A stretch of 64,000 nucleotides of DNA from Pseudarthrobacter sp. NamE2 (GTDB lineage Bacteria; Actinomycetota; Actinomycetes; Actinomycetales; Micrococcaceae), in contig NZ_VAHN01000002.1 of NCBI RefSeq assembly GCF_005796205.1, forward strand, positions 124,001-188,000. Direction: 5' to 3'. Under the pieces are notes generated by a model. It worked only from the letters and a program-made list of their open reading frames with translations, searched no databases and was not told where the DNA came from. Below, one piece after another: positions 37,878 through 47,256 of this stretch. Numbering within the stretch: position 1 is the stretch's first letter; the number at the start of each line of letters is the position of its first letter. The position numbers and the translations under genes are program-made.

Positions 37878-37884
37878 CAGTAGC

Positions 37885-39120
37885 GTGACTTATCCCGCAA
37901 CAACCGGTGATTTCAGTGCTGCCCCCGGACCGGACCCCCGCCACGAGCGGTCCGCCGTGATCGACCTTGAGGCCATCCGGCACAACGTCCGCAGGCTCGC
38001 CGCCGCCGCTTCCCCGGCGAAGGTCATGGCCGTCGTCAAGGCGGACGCCTACGGCCACGGTGCCGTTCCCGTTGCCCGGGCAGCGCTCGAGGCCGGAGCC
38101 GCATGGCTGGGCGTCGCTCATATCTCCGAAGCCCTCGCGCTCCGGGCCGCCGGCATCGACGCTCCACTGCTGGCCTGGCTGCACACCGTGGACAGCAACT
38201 TCGGCGCGGCGGTGGCTGCCGGCGTCGATATCGGCTGCTCCGGCTGGGAACTGGACCGGATTGTTGCCGCGGCGAGGGAGCAGGAACGCCCCGCGCGCGT
38301 GCACCTGAAAGTGGACACCGGCCTGGGCCGCAACGGAGCCACCCTCGAAACCTGGGACCACCTGGTGGGCGAGGCGATGGAGTACCAGGACCAGGGGCTG
38401 CTGCGCGTCGTCGGCGTCTTCTCCCACCTGGCCGTCGCCGACGAACCCGAGCGTCCCGAAACGGACCAGCAGCTGGCCGCCTTCCGCGAGGCCCTCGCGG
38501 TGGCCGAGGACGCCGGCGTGGACCCGGAGGTCCGGCACCTGGCCAACACCCCCGCCACGCTGTCCCGGCCCGACACCCACTTCGACCTGGTCCGCGCCGG
38601 CCTGGGCATTTACGGGCTCTCACCGTTCGACGGCCAAAGCTCGGCAGAACTCGGGCTCCGCCCGGCCATGACGCTGCGCACCCTGGTCTCGCAGTGCAAG
38701 GAAGTGCCCAACGGGCAGGGCGTCTCCTACGGCCTCCGCTACCACACGGCGGGGCGCAGCACGCTGGCCCTGATTCCGGTGGGGTACGCGGACGGCGTGC
38801 CGCGCATCGCCACGGGCGGTCCCGTCAGGGTGGCCGGGAAAACGTACCCCGTGGTGGGCCGGATCGCCATGGACCAGATGGTCATCGACCTGGGCGATGT
38901 TGGGCCCGCGGGCGGGGCGCTCCTGGGCGCCGAGGCCGAGCTCTTCGGCAACGGCGACGACGGCGGCCCCACCGCCGACGACTGGGCCCGGGCCGCCGGC
39001 ACCATCAACTACGAGATCGTCACCCGGATCAGTCCGCGGGTGCCGCGCCGCTTCATCAACGAACAGGACGCGTCCCCGGCCGCGCGCTCCGCTGCCCTCC
39101 ACCGGGAAGGCGCCGCATGA
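37885..39120 (+). CDS. alr: Alanine racemase
   Basis: The 411-aa PLP enzyme interconverts L- and D-alanine for peptidoglycan. PLP Lys52 lies in MAVVKADAYGHGA. IYGLSPFDGQ, SYGLRYHT and the GRIAMDQMVIDLG block carry the other conserved residues. A GTG start at 37885 gives an N-terminal extension of about 20 residues before SAVIDLEAIRHNV. The stop overlaps tsaE (ATGA), so alr leads a five-gene operon ending in tsaD, an arrangement common in actinobacteria. Confidence 0.96.
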   Translation: MTYPATTGDFSAAPGPDPRHERSAVIDLEAIRHNVRRLAAAASPAKVMAVVKADAYGHGAVPVARAALEAGAAWLGVAHISEALALRAAGIDAPLLAWLHTVDSNFGAAVAAGVDIGCSGWELDRIVAAAREQERPARVHLKVDTGLGRNGATLETWDHLVGEAMEYQDQGLLRVVGVFSHLAVADEPERPETDQQLAAFREALAVAEDAGVDPEVRHLANTPATLSRPDTHFDLVRAGLGIYGLSPFDGQSSAELGLRPAMTLRTLVSQCKEVPNGQGVSYGLRYHTAGRSTLALIPVGYADGVPRIATGGPVRVAGKTYPVVGRIAMDQMVIDLGDVGPAGGALLGAEAELFGNGDDGGPTADDWARAAGTINYEIVTRISPRVPRRFINEQDASPAARSAALHREGAA

Positions 39121-39713
39121 CCGCCGTCGAAGCCGTTGTGCCCAACTGGGAGAAGACCTTCACGGCGACGACGGCGGAACAGACGTCCGCGCTCGGGGCC
39201 CGGCTCGCCGGGGTGCTTGAGGCGGGGGACCTGCTGGTCCTCTCCGGCGAGCTGGGGGCCGGCAAGACGACGTTCACGCAGGGCCTGGGTGAAGGCCTGG
39301 GTGTCCGGCCAGGGATTATCTCGCCCACGTTCGTCCTGGTCCGCATCCACCCCAACCTGCCGGACGGTCCCCGGCCGGGCGGACCTGACCTGGTCCACGT
39401 GGACGCCTACCGCCTGGGCTCGGCCGCCGAAATCGATGACATCGACCTCGAGAACACCATGGACAGCTCAGTGACAGTGGTGGAGTGGGGGCACGACCGG
39501 GTGGAGCACCTGAGCGAGAGCAGGCTCGAGATCGACCTGCACCGTGCCATCGGCCTGGGCGGACTGGAAGCCGGCGGCGGCGTTGTGGAGCCCGGCGGCA
39601 CCCTCGATTTCGACGACGAAGACACGGATGAGCCGCGGAACATCGTTATGCGCGGCTACGGTCCGCGTTGGCCGGCTGCCCCGGAGCTGGGCACCGCGGA
39701 AGGGAACCACTGA
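39117..39713 (+). CDS. tsaE: tRNA t6A biosynthesis ATPase TsaE
   Basis: The 198-aa P-loop protein (SGELGAGKTTFTQGL; HVDAYRLGSAAEIDDIDLE; VTVVEWGHDRVEHL) works with TsaB and TsaD in making threonylcarbamoyladenosine at A37 of ANN-decoding tRNAs. It overlaps alr by four bases and tsaB by one base (TGATG). It is longer than the usual 150-160 aa because of a Gly- and acidic-rich C-terminal extension from about residue 148. The open frame extends upstream through alr but has no coding meaning there. Confidence 0.93.
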   Translation: MTAVEAVVPNWEKTFTATTAEQTSALGARLAGVLEAGDLLVLSGELGAGKTTFTQGLGEGLGVRPGIISPTFVLVRIHPNLPDGPRPGGPDLVHVDAYRLGSAAEIDDIDLENTMDSSVTVVEWGHDRVEHLSESRLEIDLHRAIGLGGLEAGGGVVEPGGTLDFDDEDTDEPRNIVMRGYGPRWPAAPELGTAEGNH

Positions 39714-40384
39714 TGCTGATCCTCGCCATTGACACTTCCGCCGTTGCCAGCGCGGCCCTCGTCTCGGACGATGTCCTGGAAGGCGTGGTGGCCAGCTTCT
39801 CCACCGAGGACACCCGCAGCCACGCCGAAGTCCTCGCCCCGGGCATCGACAACATGCTGGCAGCCGCCGGTGTCACCGGGAGTGGCATCGATGCCCTGGT
39901 AGTGGGCGTGGGGCCTGGTCCGTTCACCGGTCTGCGGTCCGGGATCGCGACGGCGCGCACCCTGTCCTTCGTGTGGGGCAAACCGCTGCACGGGCTGATG
40001 AGCCTGGATGCGGTAGCCCTGGAAGTGGCCGAGTCCACCGCCGCCGTCCCCGAATTCCTGGTGGTCACCGACGCCCGGCGTAAAGAGGTCTACTGGGCGC
40101 GCTACACACTGGCCGAAGGCCAACTGCCACAGCTCGAGGACGGGCCGCACGTCGGGTTCGCCGCGGATCTGCCGGACCTGCCCGCCTTTGGCGCAGGGGC
40201 AGGACTATACGAGGACACGTTGAAGGCGGTGCCCGACTTTGCCCTGGAGCAGCCCGACGCGCTGTACCTCGGCCAGTTCGCGCTGGCGCGGCTGGCCGCC
40301 GGCAACGGACTCCTCGACTCCACGCCCCTGTACCTCCGGGAATCCGACGCACAGGTGCCCGGACCGCGGAAGAGGGCCCTGTGA
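39713..40384 (+). CDS. tsaB: tRNA t6A biosynthesis scaffold TsaB
   Basis: From the ATG at 39713 the product is 223 aa. It starts MLILAIDTSAVASAALVSD, the ASKHA-fold phosphate-1 motif of TsaB, and has VGVGPGPFTGLRSGIATARTL and VVTDARRKEVYW. TsaB dimerises with TsaD and activates it. The start shares one base with the tsaE stop, and its stop overlaps rimI by four bases (GTGA). Length and motifs are standard. Confidence 0.95.
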   Translation: MLILAIDTSAVASAALVSDDVLEGVVASFSTEDTRSHAEVLAPGIDNMLAAAGVTGSGIDALVVGVGPGPFTGLRSGIATARTLSFVWGKPLHGLMSLDAVALEVAESTAAVPEFLVVTDARRKEVYWARYTLAEGQLPQLEDGPHVGFAADLPDLPAFGAGAGLYEDTLKAVPDFALEQPDALYLGQFALARLAAGNGLLDSTPLYLRESDAQVPGPRKRAL

Positions 40385-40905
40385 ACGACGCGCACAACCG
40401 CAACCCGGCCCAGGGTGCCCGCCTGGACGGCATCGTGATCCGGGACATGGCCCTTGAGGACGTGCCCGCCGTCAATGCCCTTGAGCAGCAGCTCTTTCCC
40501 GTGGACGCCTGGCCGCTGCAGATGTTCCTCGACGAACTGGCCCAGCCCGAAACCCGCCGCTACTTCGTGGCCGAGGCCGGCGAAGGCATTGTTGGTTACG
40601 CCGGCGTGATGTGCATCGAGCCCATCGCGGACATCCAGACGATCGCCGTCGTCCCCGGCTATGAGGGCCGCGGCATCGGCAGGACGCTGCTCACCGGCCT
40701 CATCGACGAGGCGAGGCGCCGGAACGCCGCGGATGTGCTGCTGGAAGTGCGCGCGGACAACCCGCGGGCGCAGCAACTGTACCGGCGCTTCGGATTCGAA
40801 CAGATCCACGTCCGCCCCCGCTATTACCGCGACGGCGTCGACGCCCTGATCATGCGGCTCCAGCTCGTCCCCGAGGCGGAAACACACGAAGGAAACCAGC
40901 CATGA
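40381..40905 (+). CDS. rimI: Ribosomal-protein-alanine N-acetyltransferase RimI-like
   Basis: The 174-aa GNAT protein has the acetyl-CoA loop [19 protein letters not shown] and the motif B region [13 protein letters not shown]. RimI acetylates the N-terminus of S18 in Escherichia coli; in actinobacteria it lies in the t6A operon, as here, with broader substrates likely. The GTG start overlaps tsaB, and the stop overlaps tsaD (ATGA), so translation is coupled through the cluster. Confidence 0.93.
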   Translation: MNDAHNRNPAQGARLDGIVIRDMALEDVPAVNALEQQLFPVDAWPLQMFLDELAQPETRRYFVAEAGEGIVGYAGVMCIEPIADIQTIAVVPGYEGRGIGRTLLTGLIDEARRRNAADVLLEVRADNPRAQQLYRRFGFEQIHVRPRYYRDGVDALIMRLQLVPEAETHEGNQP

Positions 40906-41990
40906 ACCGCACCCAGCCACTGGTCCTGGGCATCGAATCGTCCTGCGACGAGACCGGCGTCGGTCTTGTCCGGGGAACCACCCTCCTCACCAACACCGTG
41001 TCCTCGTCGATGGACGAGCATGTCCGGTTTGGCGGCGTCATCCCGGAGATAGCCTCCAGGGCGCACCTGGACGCGTTCGTTCCCACCCTCGAGCAGGCCC
41101 TTTCCCAGGCCGGCGTAACTCTGGACGATGTCGACGCCATCGCCGTCACGTCCGGCCCGGGCCTGGCGGGGGCACTGATGGTCGGGGTCTGCGCGGCAAA
41201 GGCGCTGGCCGTGGCCACCGGCAAGCCGCTGTACGCCATCAACCACCTGGTGGCGCACGTGGGCGTGGGGCTGCTGGACGGCAAGGACGGCAATGCCCCG
41301 GAACTTCCCGGGAACCTGGGCGCGCTGCTGGTCTCCGGAGGCCACACCGAGATCCTGAAAATCAACAGCATCACGGACGACGTGGTCCTGCTGGGCTCCA
41401 CAATCGACGACGCCGCGGGCGAGGCCTATGACAAGGTGGCCCGCATCCTTGGGCTCGGCTACCCGGGCGGCCCGGCCATCGACAAGATGGCCCGCACCGG
41501 AAACCCCAAGGCAATCCGCTTCCCCCGGGGCCTCAGCCAGCCCAAGTACATGGGCACCGCGGAAGAACCCGGCCCGCACCGCTATGACTGGTCCTTTAGT
41601 GGCCTGAAAACCGCCGTGGCACGTTGCGTGGAACAGTTCGAGGCCCGCGGCCAGGAGGTGCCGGTGGCGGACATCGCCGCCGCCTTCCAGGAAGCCGTGG
41701 TGGACGTCATCTCCTCCAAGGCCGTGCTGGCCTGCCGGGAGCAGGGCATCAAGGATGTCCTGCTCGGCGGTGGTGTGGCAGCAAACTCACGGCTCCGCGA
41801 ACTGACCCGCCAGCGGTGTTCCTCCGCGGGTATCACGCTGCATGTGCCGCCGCTGGACCTCTGCACGGACAACGGCGCCATGGTGGCCGCGCTGGGAGCG
41901 CAGCTGGTGATGGCCGGCATCGAACCGAGCGGCATCAGCTTCGCCCCGGACTCGTCCCTGCCGGTCACCTCGGTTTCGCTCCCCGCCTAA
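40902..41990 (+). CDS. tsaD: tRNA N6-adenosine threonylcarbamoyltransferase
   Basis: This 362-aa ASKHA-family enzyme transfers threonylcarbamoyl to A37 of tRNA. It shows [15 protein letters not shown], the metal-binding histidines of [32 protein letters not shown] and [16 protein letters not shown]. It is the last gene of the alr operon. The next 77 bp (41991-42067) contain no gene and a run of thirteen G broken by one T (42027-42040). Confidence 0.97.
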   Translation: MNRTQPLVLGIESSCDETGVGLVRGTTLLTNTVSSSMDEHVRFGGVIPEIASRAHLDAFVPTLEQALSQAGVTLDDVDAIAVTSGPGLAGALMVGVCAAKALAVATGKPLYAINHLVAHVGVGLLDGKDGNAPELPGNLGALLVSGGHTEILKINSITDDVVLLGSTIDDAAGEAYDKVARILGLGYPGGPAIDKMARTGNPKAIRFPRGLSQPKYMGTAEEPGPHRYDWSFSGLKTAVARCVEQFEARGQEVPVADIAAAFQEAVVDVISSKAVLACREQGIKDVLLGGGVAANSRLRELTRQRCSSAGITLHVPPLDLCTDNGAMVAALGAQLVMAGIEPSGISFAPDSSLPVTSVSLPA

Positions 41991-42067
41991 AACCCCACTT
42001 GCCCTAACAAATTTGGTTCTCAAACAGGGGGGGTGGGGGGACCATACCTGACAAGCAACGGGGAGGA

Positions 42068-43219
42068 TCAGGCGGTGGGCCCGTTCCGCATCTGCTTGAC
42101 CAGGTCCAGGACCACGGCCTGCAGGTTGCCGCCGTTCCCGGCTGCGACGCGGCGCTGGCGCTGGTAGCCCGCGCCGCGGCGGATGATCTTCTCCACGTCG
42201 GCAAGCTCGTCCGAGCAGCGCAGCTTCGCGGCCACCGGCTCCAACCGGTTCAGGGTCTCCAGCAGGTGGTCAGTTACCAGCTGTTCCTTGCCGGCGGCGT
42301 CAAGGATGATGATGGCGTCCATGCCGTACCGCGCGGCGCGCCACTTGTTCTCCTGCACGTGCCACGGCGGCATGGTGGGGATGCTGCCGCCGTAGTCCAG
42401 GGTGGTGGAGAATTCGTCCACCAGGCACTGGGTGAGTGCGGCGATGGCGCCCACCTCCTCCAGGGTGGCCAGGCCGTCGCAAATGCGCATCTCGATGGTC
42501 CCGAGGGCAGGCACCGGCCTGATGTCCCACCGGATTTCCGAAATGGTATCGATAACGCCGGTAGTGAACATGTCCTGGACGTAGGACTCGTATTCCTCCC
42601 AGGACGGAAACTGGAACGGCAGTCCCGCCGTGGGCAGCTGCTGGAACATCAGGGCGCGCTGGGACGCGTAGCCGGTGTCCTCGCCACCCCAGAAGGGGCT
42701 GGACGCGGACAGCGCCTGGAAGTGGGGGAAGTAGTTGACCAGGCCGTCCAGGACCGGGAGGACCTTGCTGCGCCGGTCCAGCCCCACGTGCACATGGACC
42801 CCGTAAATCACCATCTGCCGGCCCCACCACTGCGTGCGGTCAATCAGCTTGGCATAGCGTTCCTTGTCCGTCACAGGCTGCAGCTGCGGCGGGCTGAACG
42901 GGTGGCTGCCCGCGCAAAACAGTTCCACGCCCATGGGATCGGTGATTTCGCGGACAGCGGCGAGGGACCGGCTGAGGTCCTCCTTGGCTTCCGCCGCAGT
43001 CTCGCAGATCCCCGTGACCAGTTCCACGGTATTCAGCAGCAGTTCCTGCTTGATGTGCGGGTGTTCGTCGTTCTCGTTGAGTTCGGGATGGCGGGAGGCG
43101 ACGCCGCGCAGCACCTGGTTGGCCACCGAGGCGAGCTCGCCCGTTTTGCCGTCCACCAGCGCGAGCTCCCATTCAACACCGAGGGTTGACTGCCTCGATG
43201 GAGCGAACTCAATTTTCAC
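42068..43219 (-). CDS. YbdK-type carboxylate-amine ligase (glutamate–cysteine ligase-like)
   Basis: From the GTG at 43219 the product is 383 aa. It starts VKIEFAPSRQSTLGVEWELALVD, and GVEWE, HPFSPPQ, YGVHVHVGL and ENKWRAARYGMDA are hallmarks of the GCS2/YbdK family. These ATP-grasp-like ligases form gamma-glutamyl-type bonds; because this organism appears to make mycothiol rather than glutathione, the physiological substrate is uncertain. AAGGAA lies just upstream of the GTG. The open frame further upstream is not family-like. Confidence 0.9.
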   Translation of the reverse strand: MKIEFAPSRQSTLGVEWELALVDGKTGELASVANQVLRGVASRHPELNENDEHPHIKQELLLNTVELVTGICETAAEAKEDLSRSLAAVREITDPMGVELFCAGSHPFSPPQLQPVTDKERYAKLIDRTQWWGRQMVIYGVHVHVGLDRRSKVLPVLDGLVNYFPHFQALSASSPFWGGEDTGYASQRALMFQQLPTAGLPFQFPSWEEYESYVQDMFTTGVIDTISEIRWDIRPVPALGTIEMRICDGLATLEEVGAIAALTQCLVDEFSTTLDYGGSIPTMPPWHVQENKWRAARYGMDAIIILDAAGKEQLVTDHLLETLNRLEPVAAKLRCSDELADVEKIIRRGAGYQRQRRVAAGNGGNLQAVVLDLVKQMRNGPTA

Positions 43220-43310
43220 GCGTTTCCTTACTGTCCGGTGGCCGCTGGCTGCGCCGCTTCCGGGCTGCTGCCGGCAGGCGATCGGGTGTTTCAAGTCTAT
43301 AGCGCAGGGG

Positions 43311-43316
43311 TAGCAT
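43311..43316 (+). promoter_or_regulatory. -10 element before the GH3 lipoprotein gene
   Basis: TAGCAT ends seven bases before the second ATG (43324) of an ATGATG start. A leaderless message from 43324 is the simplest reading. Confidence 0.35.
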
Positions 43317-43323
43317 CCTAATG

Positions 43324-45039
43324 ATGTCTCCGTTCCCCAGCCTGCGTGACAGTTCACACAAAACTATTCTCCTCATCGCCGCCCTATCCACCATGGCACT
43401 TGCTTCCTGTACCGCCGCACCGGCTCCTGGCCCGTCGTCGTCCGCTCCCGGCGCGGGGGCTTCTGCCTCGGCGCCCGCTTCGCCAACACCGCGTCCGACG
43501 CCGTCCCAACCCACCGCGTCCCCCTCACCGGATCCGGGTTCCCGGCCCTTGGGTTGGGGCCCGCAGCAGCGGGACCAGGACGCAGCCGCCGCGGCTGTTG
43601 CCGGGATGACCATCGAGGAAAAAGCCGGGCAGGTCCTGCTGCCGTTCTATACGGGCAACCAGGTGGAGGCCCATGCCGCCACCATCGAACGCTTGCACCT
43701 TGCGGGCTCGATCATCATGGGCGACAACGTTCCCAGGGATGCGCAGGGCAACGTGGATGTGGCCGGCATGGGTGCCATCAACCGCCGGCTGGCGCAGGCT
43801 GCCGCTGCCGACGGCGACCCTTGGCCTGGAATGATCGGCGTGGACCAGGAGGGCGGCATGGTGGCCCGCCTTGGTCCGCCGCTGACGGAATGGCCGGCTC
43901 CCATGAGCTACGGCGCAGCCGGCAGCGAACCCCTGACCCGGGAAGCCGCGCAGGGCCTCGCCGGTGAATTGGTGCCGCTTGGCTTCAACGTCGATTTCGC
44001 CCCGGACACCGACGTCACCATGGGGCCCATGGACCCCACCATCGGGGCGCGGTCCATGTCCGCCGACCCGGCCCTGGCTGCCGCGCATGGAGTCGCGTTT
44101 TCGCAGGGCATGCTGGCGGCAGGCGTGCTTCCGGCCGTCAAGCATTTCCCGGGGCATGGGTCCGTGACCGCGGACTCCCACCACAGCATGCCCACCCAGC
44201 CAGCCGCCGTCGAGGAACTCCGCGGCAGGGACTGGAAGCCCTTCCAGGCGGCCATCGACGCCGGCACGCCTATGGTGATGACCGGGCACATCGCCGTGCC
44301 TGCGCTGGAACCGGGCGTCCCGGCGTCGCTCTCCGCGCCCACGTACGCAGCGCTGCGCGGGCTCGGCTTCAAGGGCGTGGCCGTAACGGATGCGCTCAAT
44401 ATGGGCGCCGTGACCAAGCAGTACCCGAACGGTACGGCGGCGGTGATGGCCCTCGTTGCCGGTGCCGACCTCCTGCTGATGCCGGCCGACGTCGCGCAGG
44501 CCCACGCCGCCATCGTCGGGGCCGTCAAGTCCGGCAGCCTTCCCGCGGCGCGGCTGGACGAGGCAGTCCTGCGCGTGGCAACCATGATGACCTGGCAGGG
44601 CCGGCGCGGTACCCCGCCGGGAGTCCCGGCGGGCGGTGCCGCGCCCGTGTCCGCCCGGGTCTCGGCCGCGGCAGTCACGGTGGTTTCCGGGCCATGTGCC
44701 GGACCCCTGGTTCCCGGAGCCGTCCGGGTGGCAGGCGGCAGGCCCGGTGACCGGCAGCGGTTTGAGGCGGCAGCCGCACGGGCCGGGCTCGCGTTAGGCT
44801 CGGGGCCGGTGGTGAACCTGATCGGGTTCGGCGGGCGGCCCGGGGGAGGGGACATCGAGGTGGCGCTGGACGCCCCGTGGGCGCTGCAGGCTTCCCCTGC
44901 CCCGGTCCGGCTGGCACTGTACGGGCGCACCGACGCCGCGTTCGACGCACTCGTTGCCGTGCTGGCAGGGAAGGCGCCGGCCCCCGGAAACCTGCCCGCC
45001 GCCGTCGGAACCCTTCCGCCCGGAACCGGCTGCCCCTAG
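43324..45039 (+). CDS. GH3 family lipoprotein, NagZ-like beta-N-acetylhexosaminidase
   Basis: From 43324 the product is 571 aa. It has a lipoprotein signal (lipobox LASC, Cys near residue 29), a Pro/Ala/Ser linker of about 45 residues, and a GH3 catalytic domain with MIGVDQEGGMVARL, the His-Asp dyad region KHFPGHGSVTADSHHSMP and the nucleophile Asp in AVTDALNMGAV. It is probably anchored outside and acts on N-acetylglucosaminides of cell wall or chitin fragments. A second half (about 430-570) has looser GH3-C similarity. An adjacent ATG at 43321 is the alternative start. Confidence 0.88.
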   Translation: MSPFPSLRDSSHKTILLIAALSTMALASCTAAPAPGPSSSAPGAGASASAPASPTPRPTPSQPTASPSPDPGSRPLGWGPQQRDQDAAAAAVAGMTIEEKAGQVLLPFYTGNQVEAHAATIERLHLAGSIIMGDNVPRDAQGNVDVAGMGAINRRLAQAAAADGDPWPGMIGVDQEGGMVARLGPPLTEWPAPMSYGAAGSEPLTREAAQGLAGELVPLGFNVDFAPDTDVTMGPMDPTIGARSMSADPALAAAHGVAFSQGMLAAGVLPAVKHFPGHGSVTADSHHSMPTQPAAVEELRGRDWKPFQAAIDAGTPMVMTGHIAVPALEPGVPASLSAPTYAALRGLGFKGVAVTDALNMGAVTKQYPNGTAAVMALVAGADLLLMPADVAQAHAAIVGAVKSGSLPAARLDEAVLRVATMMTWQGRRGTPPGVPAGGAAPVSARVSAAAVTVVSGPCAGPLVPGAVRVAGGRPGDRQRFEAAAARAGLALGSGPVVNLIGFGGRPGGGDIEVALDAPWALQASPAPVRLALYGRTDAAFDALVAVLAGKAPAPGNLPAAVGTLPPGTGCP

Positions 45040-45070
45040 CCCTGCCGCGCGCCCCCAACTGACTCGCAGT

Positions 45071-45103
45071 TAACGTAGCGATTCGCCCGGTTTCGCTGCG
45101 TTA
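45071..45103. promoter_or_regulatory. Imperfect inverted repeat upstream of the AroE-like gene
   Basis: TAACGTAGCG (45071-45080) pairs with 45094-45103 with one mismatch. It lies just upstream of a TTTAAT -10-like hexamer at 45128-45133, which ends six bases before the GTG at 45140. It could be an operator; evidence is positional only. Confidence 0.35.
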
Positions 45104-45139
45104 TCTGCCAGCCAGTTGGGAAACGCGTTTAATAGTCAG

Positions 45140-45958
45140 GTGCCCATTCTGAATAAAGACATGACCCTCTGCATCTCGCTCTCAGCCCGCCCCAGCAACA
45201 ACGGAACAAGGTTCCACAACCACCTCTACGAACAGCTGGGACTCAACTGGATCTACAAGGCGTTCGCCCCCACCAACCTGGAACAGGCCATCGCCGGGGT
45301 GCGCGGGTTGGGCATCCGCGGCTGCGCCATCTCGATGCCGTACAAGGAGGACGTCATCGCCCTCATCGACGAGATGGACCCCTCTGCCAAAGCCATCGAC
45401 TCCGTCAACACGATCGTGAACACGGACGGCCACCTCAAGGCCTACAACACTGACTACACCGCCATCGAGCAGCTGCTCGCCGCCAACTCGGTGCCTACCG
45501 GCTACTCCGTCCTGGTCCAGGGGGCCGGCGGGATGGCCAAGGCCACGGTGGCGGCGCTCCGGGACGCCGGCTTCAAGGACGTTACGGTGATCGCGCGAAA
45601 CGAAAGCACCGGGCGGGCGCTGGTGGACCAGTACGGCTTCCAGTGGCGGGCAGCGCTCGACGGCGGCACGGCGGACCTGATCATCAACGTCACCCCCTTG
45701 GGCATGGCGGGCGGGCCGGAAGCGGACACGCTGTCCTTCCCTGCCGGGGCGGTTGAAGCGGCGACGATCGTTTTCGACGTCGTAGCACTTCCCGCGGAGA
45801 CCCCGCTCATTCAAGCGGCCCGCGCCGCAGGCAAGCCCGTGATCACCGGGGCGGAGGTGGCGACCATCCAGGCGCTGGAACAGTTCGTGCTCTACACCGG
45901 GGTGCGGCCCAGCCCGGAGCAGGTGCGCGCTGCCGAGGAATTCATGCGCGCACAGTAG
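45140..45958 (+). CDS. Shikimate 5-dehydrogenase-like protein
   Basis: From the GTG at 45140 the product is 272 aa. It has the shikimate-dehydrogenase N-terminal substrate fold (SLSARPSNNGTRFHN; SMPYKEDVI with the catalytic Lys; NTDYTAIE with the Asp) and the NADP-binding loop VQGAGGMAKATVAAL. The N-terminus departs from canonical AroE (LSARPSN where AroE usually has GxPxxHSxSP), so it may act on a related substrate such as quinate. A TTG at 45116 is an alternative start, but TTTAAT at 45128-45133 favours the GTG. Confidence 0.82.
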   Translation: MPILNKDMTLCISLSARPSNNGTRFHNHLYEQLGLNWIYKAFAPTNLEQAIAGVRGLGIRGCAISMPYKEDVIALIDEMDPSAKAIDSVNTIVNTDGHLKAYNTDYTAIEQLLAANSVPTGYSVLVQGAGGMAKATVAALRDAGFKDVTVIARNESTGRALVDQYGFQWRAALDGGTADLIINVTPLGMAGGPEADTLSFPAGAVEAATIVFDVVALPAETPLIQAARAAGKPVITGAEVATIQALEQFVLYTGVRPSPEQVRAAEEFMRAQ

Positions 45959-45961
45959 GCG

Positions 45962-47203
45962 CTACTGGGGGTCCGGGACTGGATCCACCACGATGGCCAC
46001 ACGGTCCTCCCCTATGCGGGTCAGGACCAGGGTGGCCGTCTTCCCGGCACCCTTCTTACCTGCGGTTCTCCCTGGGGCAAGCAGCTGCTTCCGCAGTTCC
46101 TCCGGCGTGACCGCCATCCCGCGCTTCTTGATGTCCAGCACCGTGATGCCTTCCTGCTTCACCCAGGCCTTGAGCGCCTTGACGTTGTATGGCATCACCT
46201 CCCGGACCTGGTACGCCCGGGCGAACGGCGTGTCCAGCAGGCCGGGGGAGCAGATGTAGGCGATGTGCTCGTCCACCAGGTGTCCGCCAAGCTCAAGGGC
46301 GACGTCCGCCACCAGCCCCGCCCGGATGACGGCGCCGTCAGGTTCGTAGAGGTAGCCCTCCACCGGCCCCACGGGTGCGGCCGGTCCGCCGCCGAAGTCC
46401 TCGGCGCTGGTCAGCTCGGCGGCGCCGCCGGGCCCCAGGACAAGTGCCGAGCGGCGGATTCCCGGGCGGCGGACGGCGTTGAACCACAGCGCCGCCTCGG
46501 TCACGTCACCGCCAACGGATACCCACTGGGCTTCGCAGTTGCCGGGGACCGAATCATGCGGCATGCCCGGTCCCATTTTCACGCCCACCGCTTTCCCGGC
46601 GGCGGCGAGGCCTTCCACGAAGGACAGCGGCGGCGAAAAGGCCTCCGGGTCCCAGATCCGTTTGGTGCCCGATGTGGAGGTGACCCGACGGGCAGGGTCC
46701 AGCCAGACGCCGTCGATCCCGTCCAGCGGCACCGTTGTGGCGTCCGCGTGCACCACCGTCGCGTTGGGGAAAGGGATGAGGTTGACGGTGGCGCAGGCGG
46801 CGGTGGTTTCGTCCATTTCCACTGCCGTGACGGTGATGTCGAGGGAGGCCAGGGCAAGCGAGTCAGCACCGAGGCCGCACCCGAGGTCTGCCACATGGCC
46901 AATGCCGGCAGCGGCGAACCGCTGCGCGTGCCGGGCGGCGACATTGAGGCGTGTGGCCTGTTCCAGCCCGGCCTGAGTGAACAGCATCTGGCCCGCGAAT
47001 TCGCCGAACTTTGCTTCCGCCTTGGTGCGCAGCCTGGACTGGGTGAGCACGGCGGACACCAGTTCGGGGGTATGCCCGGCCTTGCGCAACGCTGCATTCA
47101 GTTCGAACGAGGCGTCCTCCCGGTAGGGCTTTAGGGACGCCAGAAGATCCCAGCCTTCCGGGGTGAGCAGGGGTGCTATTTGGTCCTGTGGAGCTTGGGG
47201 CAT
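45962..47203 (-). CDS. Class I SAM-dependent methyltransferase with THUMP-like C-terminal domain
   Basis: From the ATG at 47203 the product is 413 aa. A Rossmann methyltransferase domain (about 75-270) has VADLGCGLGADSLALA (SAM motif I), TAVEMDETTAAC and GVWLDPARRV (DPAR in the catalytic motif position). The C-terminus is a THUMP-like domain with KRGMAVTPEELRKQL. The family is common in actinobacteria; RNA methylation is plausible but the target is unknown. A minus-strand TAGGCT (47211-47216) ends seven bases before the ATG. The frame upstream of 47203 is not coding-like. Confidence 0.84.
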   Translation of the reverse strand: MPQAPQDQIAPLLTPEGWDLLASLKPYREDASFELNAALRKAGHTPELVSAVLTQSRLRTKAEAKFGEFAGQMLFTQAGLEQATRLNVAARHAQRFAAAGIGHVADLGCGLGADSLALASLDITVTAVEMDETTAACATVNLIPFPNATVVHADATTVPLDGIDGVWLDPARRVTSTSGTKRIWDPEAFSPPLSFVEGLAAAGKAVGVKMGPGMPHDSVPGNCEAQWVSVGGDVTEAALWFNAVRRPGIRRSALVLGPGGAAELTSAEDFGGGPAAPVGPVEGYLYEPDGAVIRAGLVADVALELGGHLVDEHIAYICSPGLLDTPFARAYQVREVMPYNVKALKAWVKQEGITVLDIKKRGMAVTPEELRKQLLAPGRTAGKKGAGKTATLVLTRIGEDRVAIVVDPVPDPQ

Positions 47204-47210
47204 GGGCTCC

Positions 47211-47249
47211 AGCCTAGTGGAGGAGCGTCGTCGAGGATGTGGATAGGGT
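47211..47249. promoter_or_regulatory. Compact divergent promoter pair (methyltransferase / small membrane protein)
   Basis: TAGGCT (minus, 47211-47216) and TAGGGT (plus, 47244-47249) each end seven bases before their ATG (47203 and 47257). The two start codons are only about 50 bp apart, so RNA polymerase could not occupy both -35 regions at once. Confidence 0.4.
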
Positions 47250-47256
47250 TGAAACC

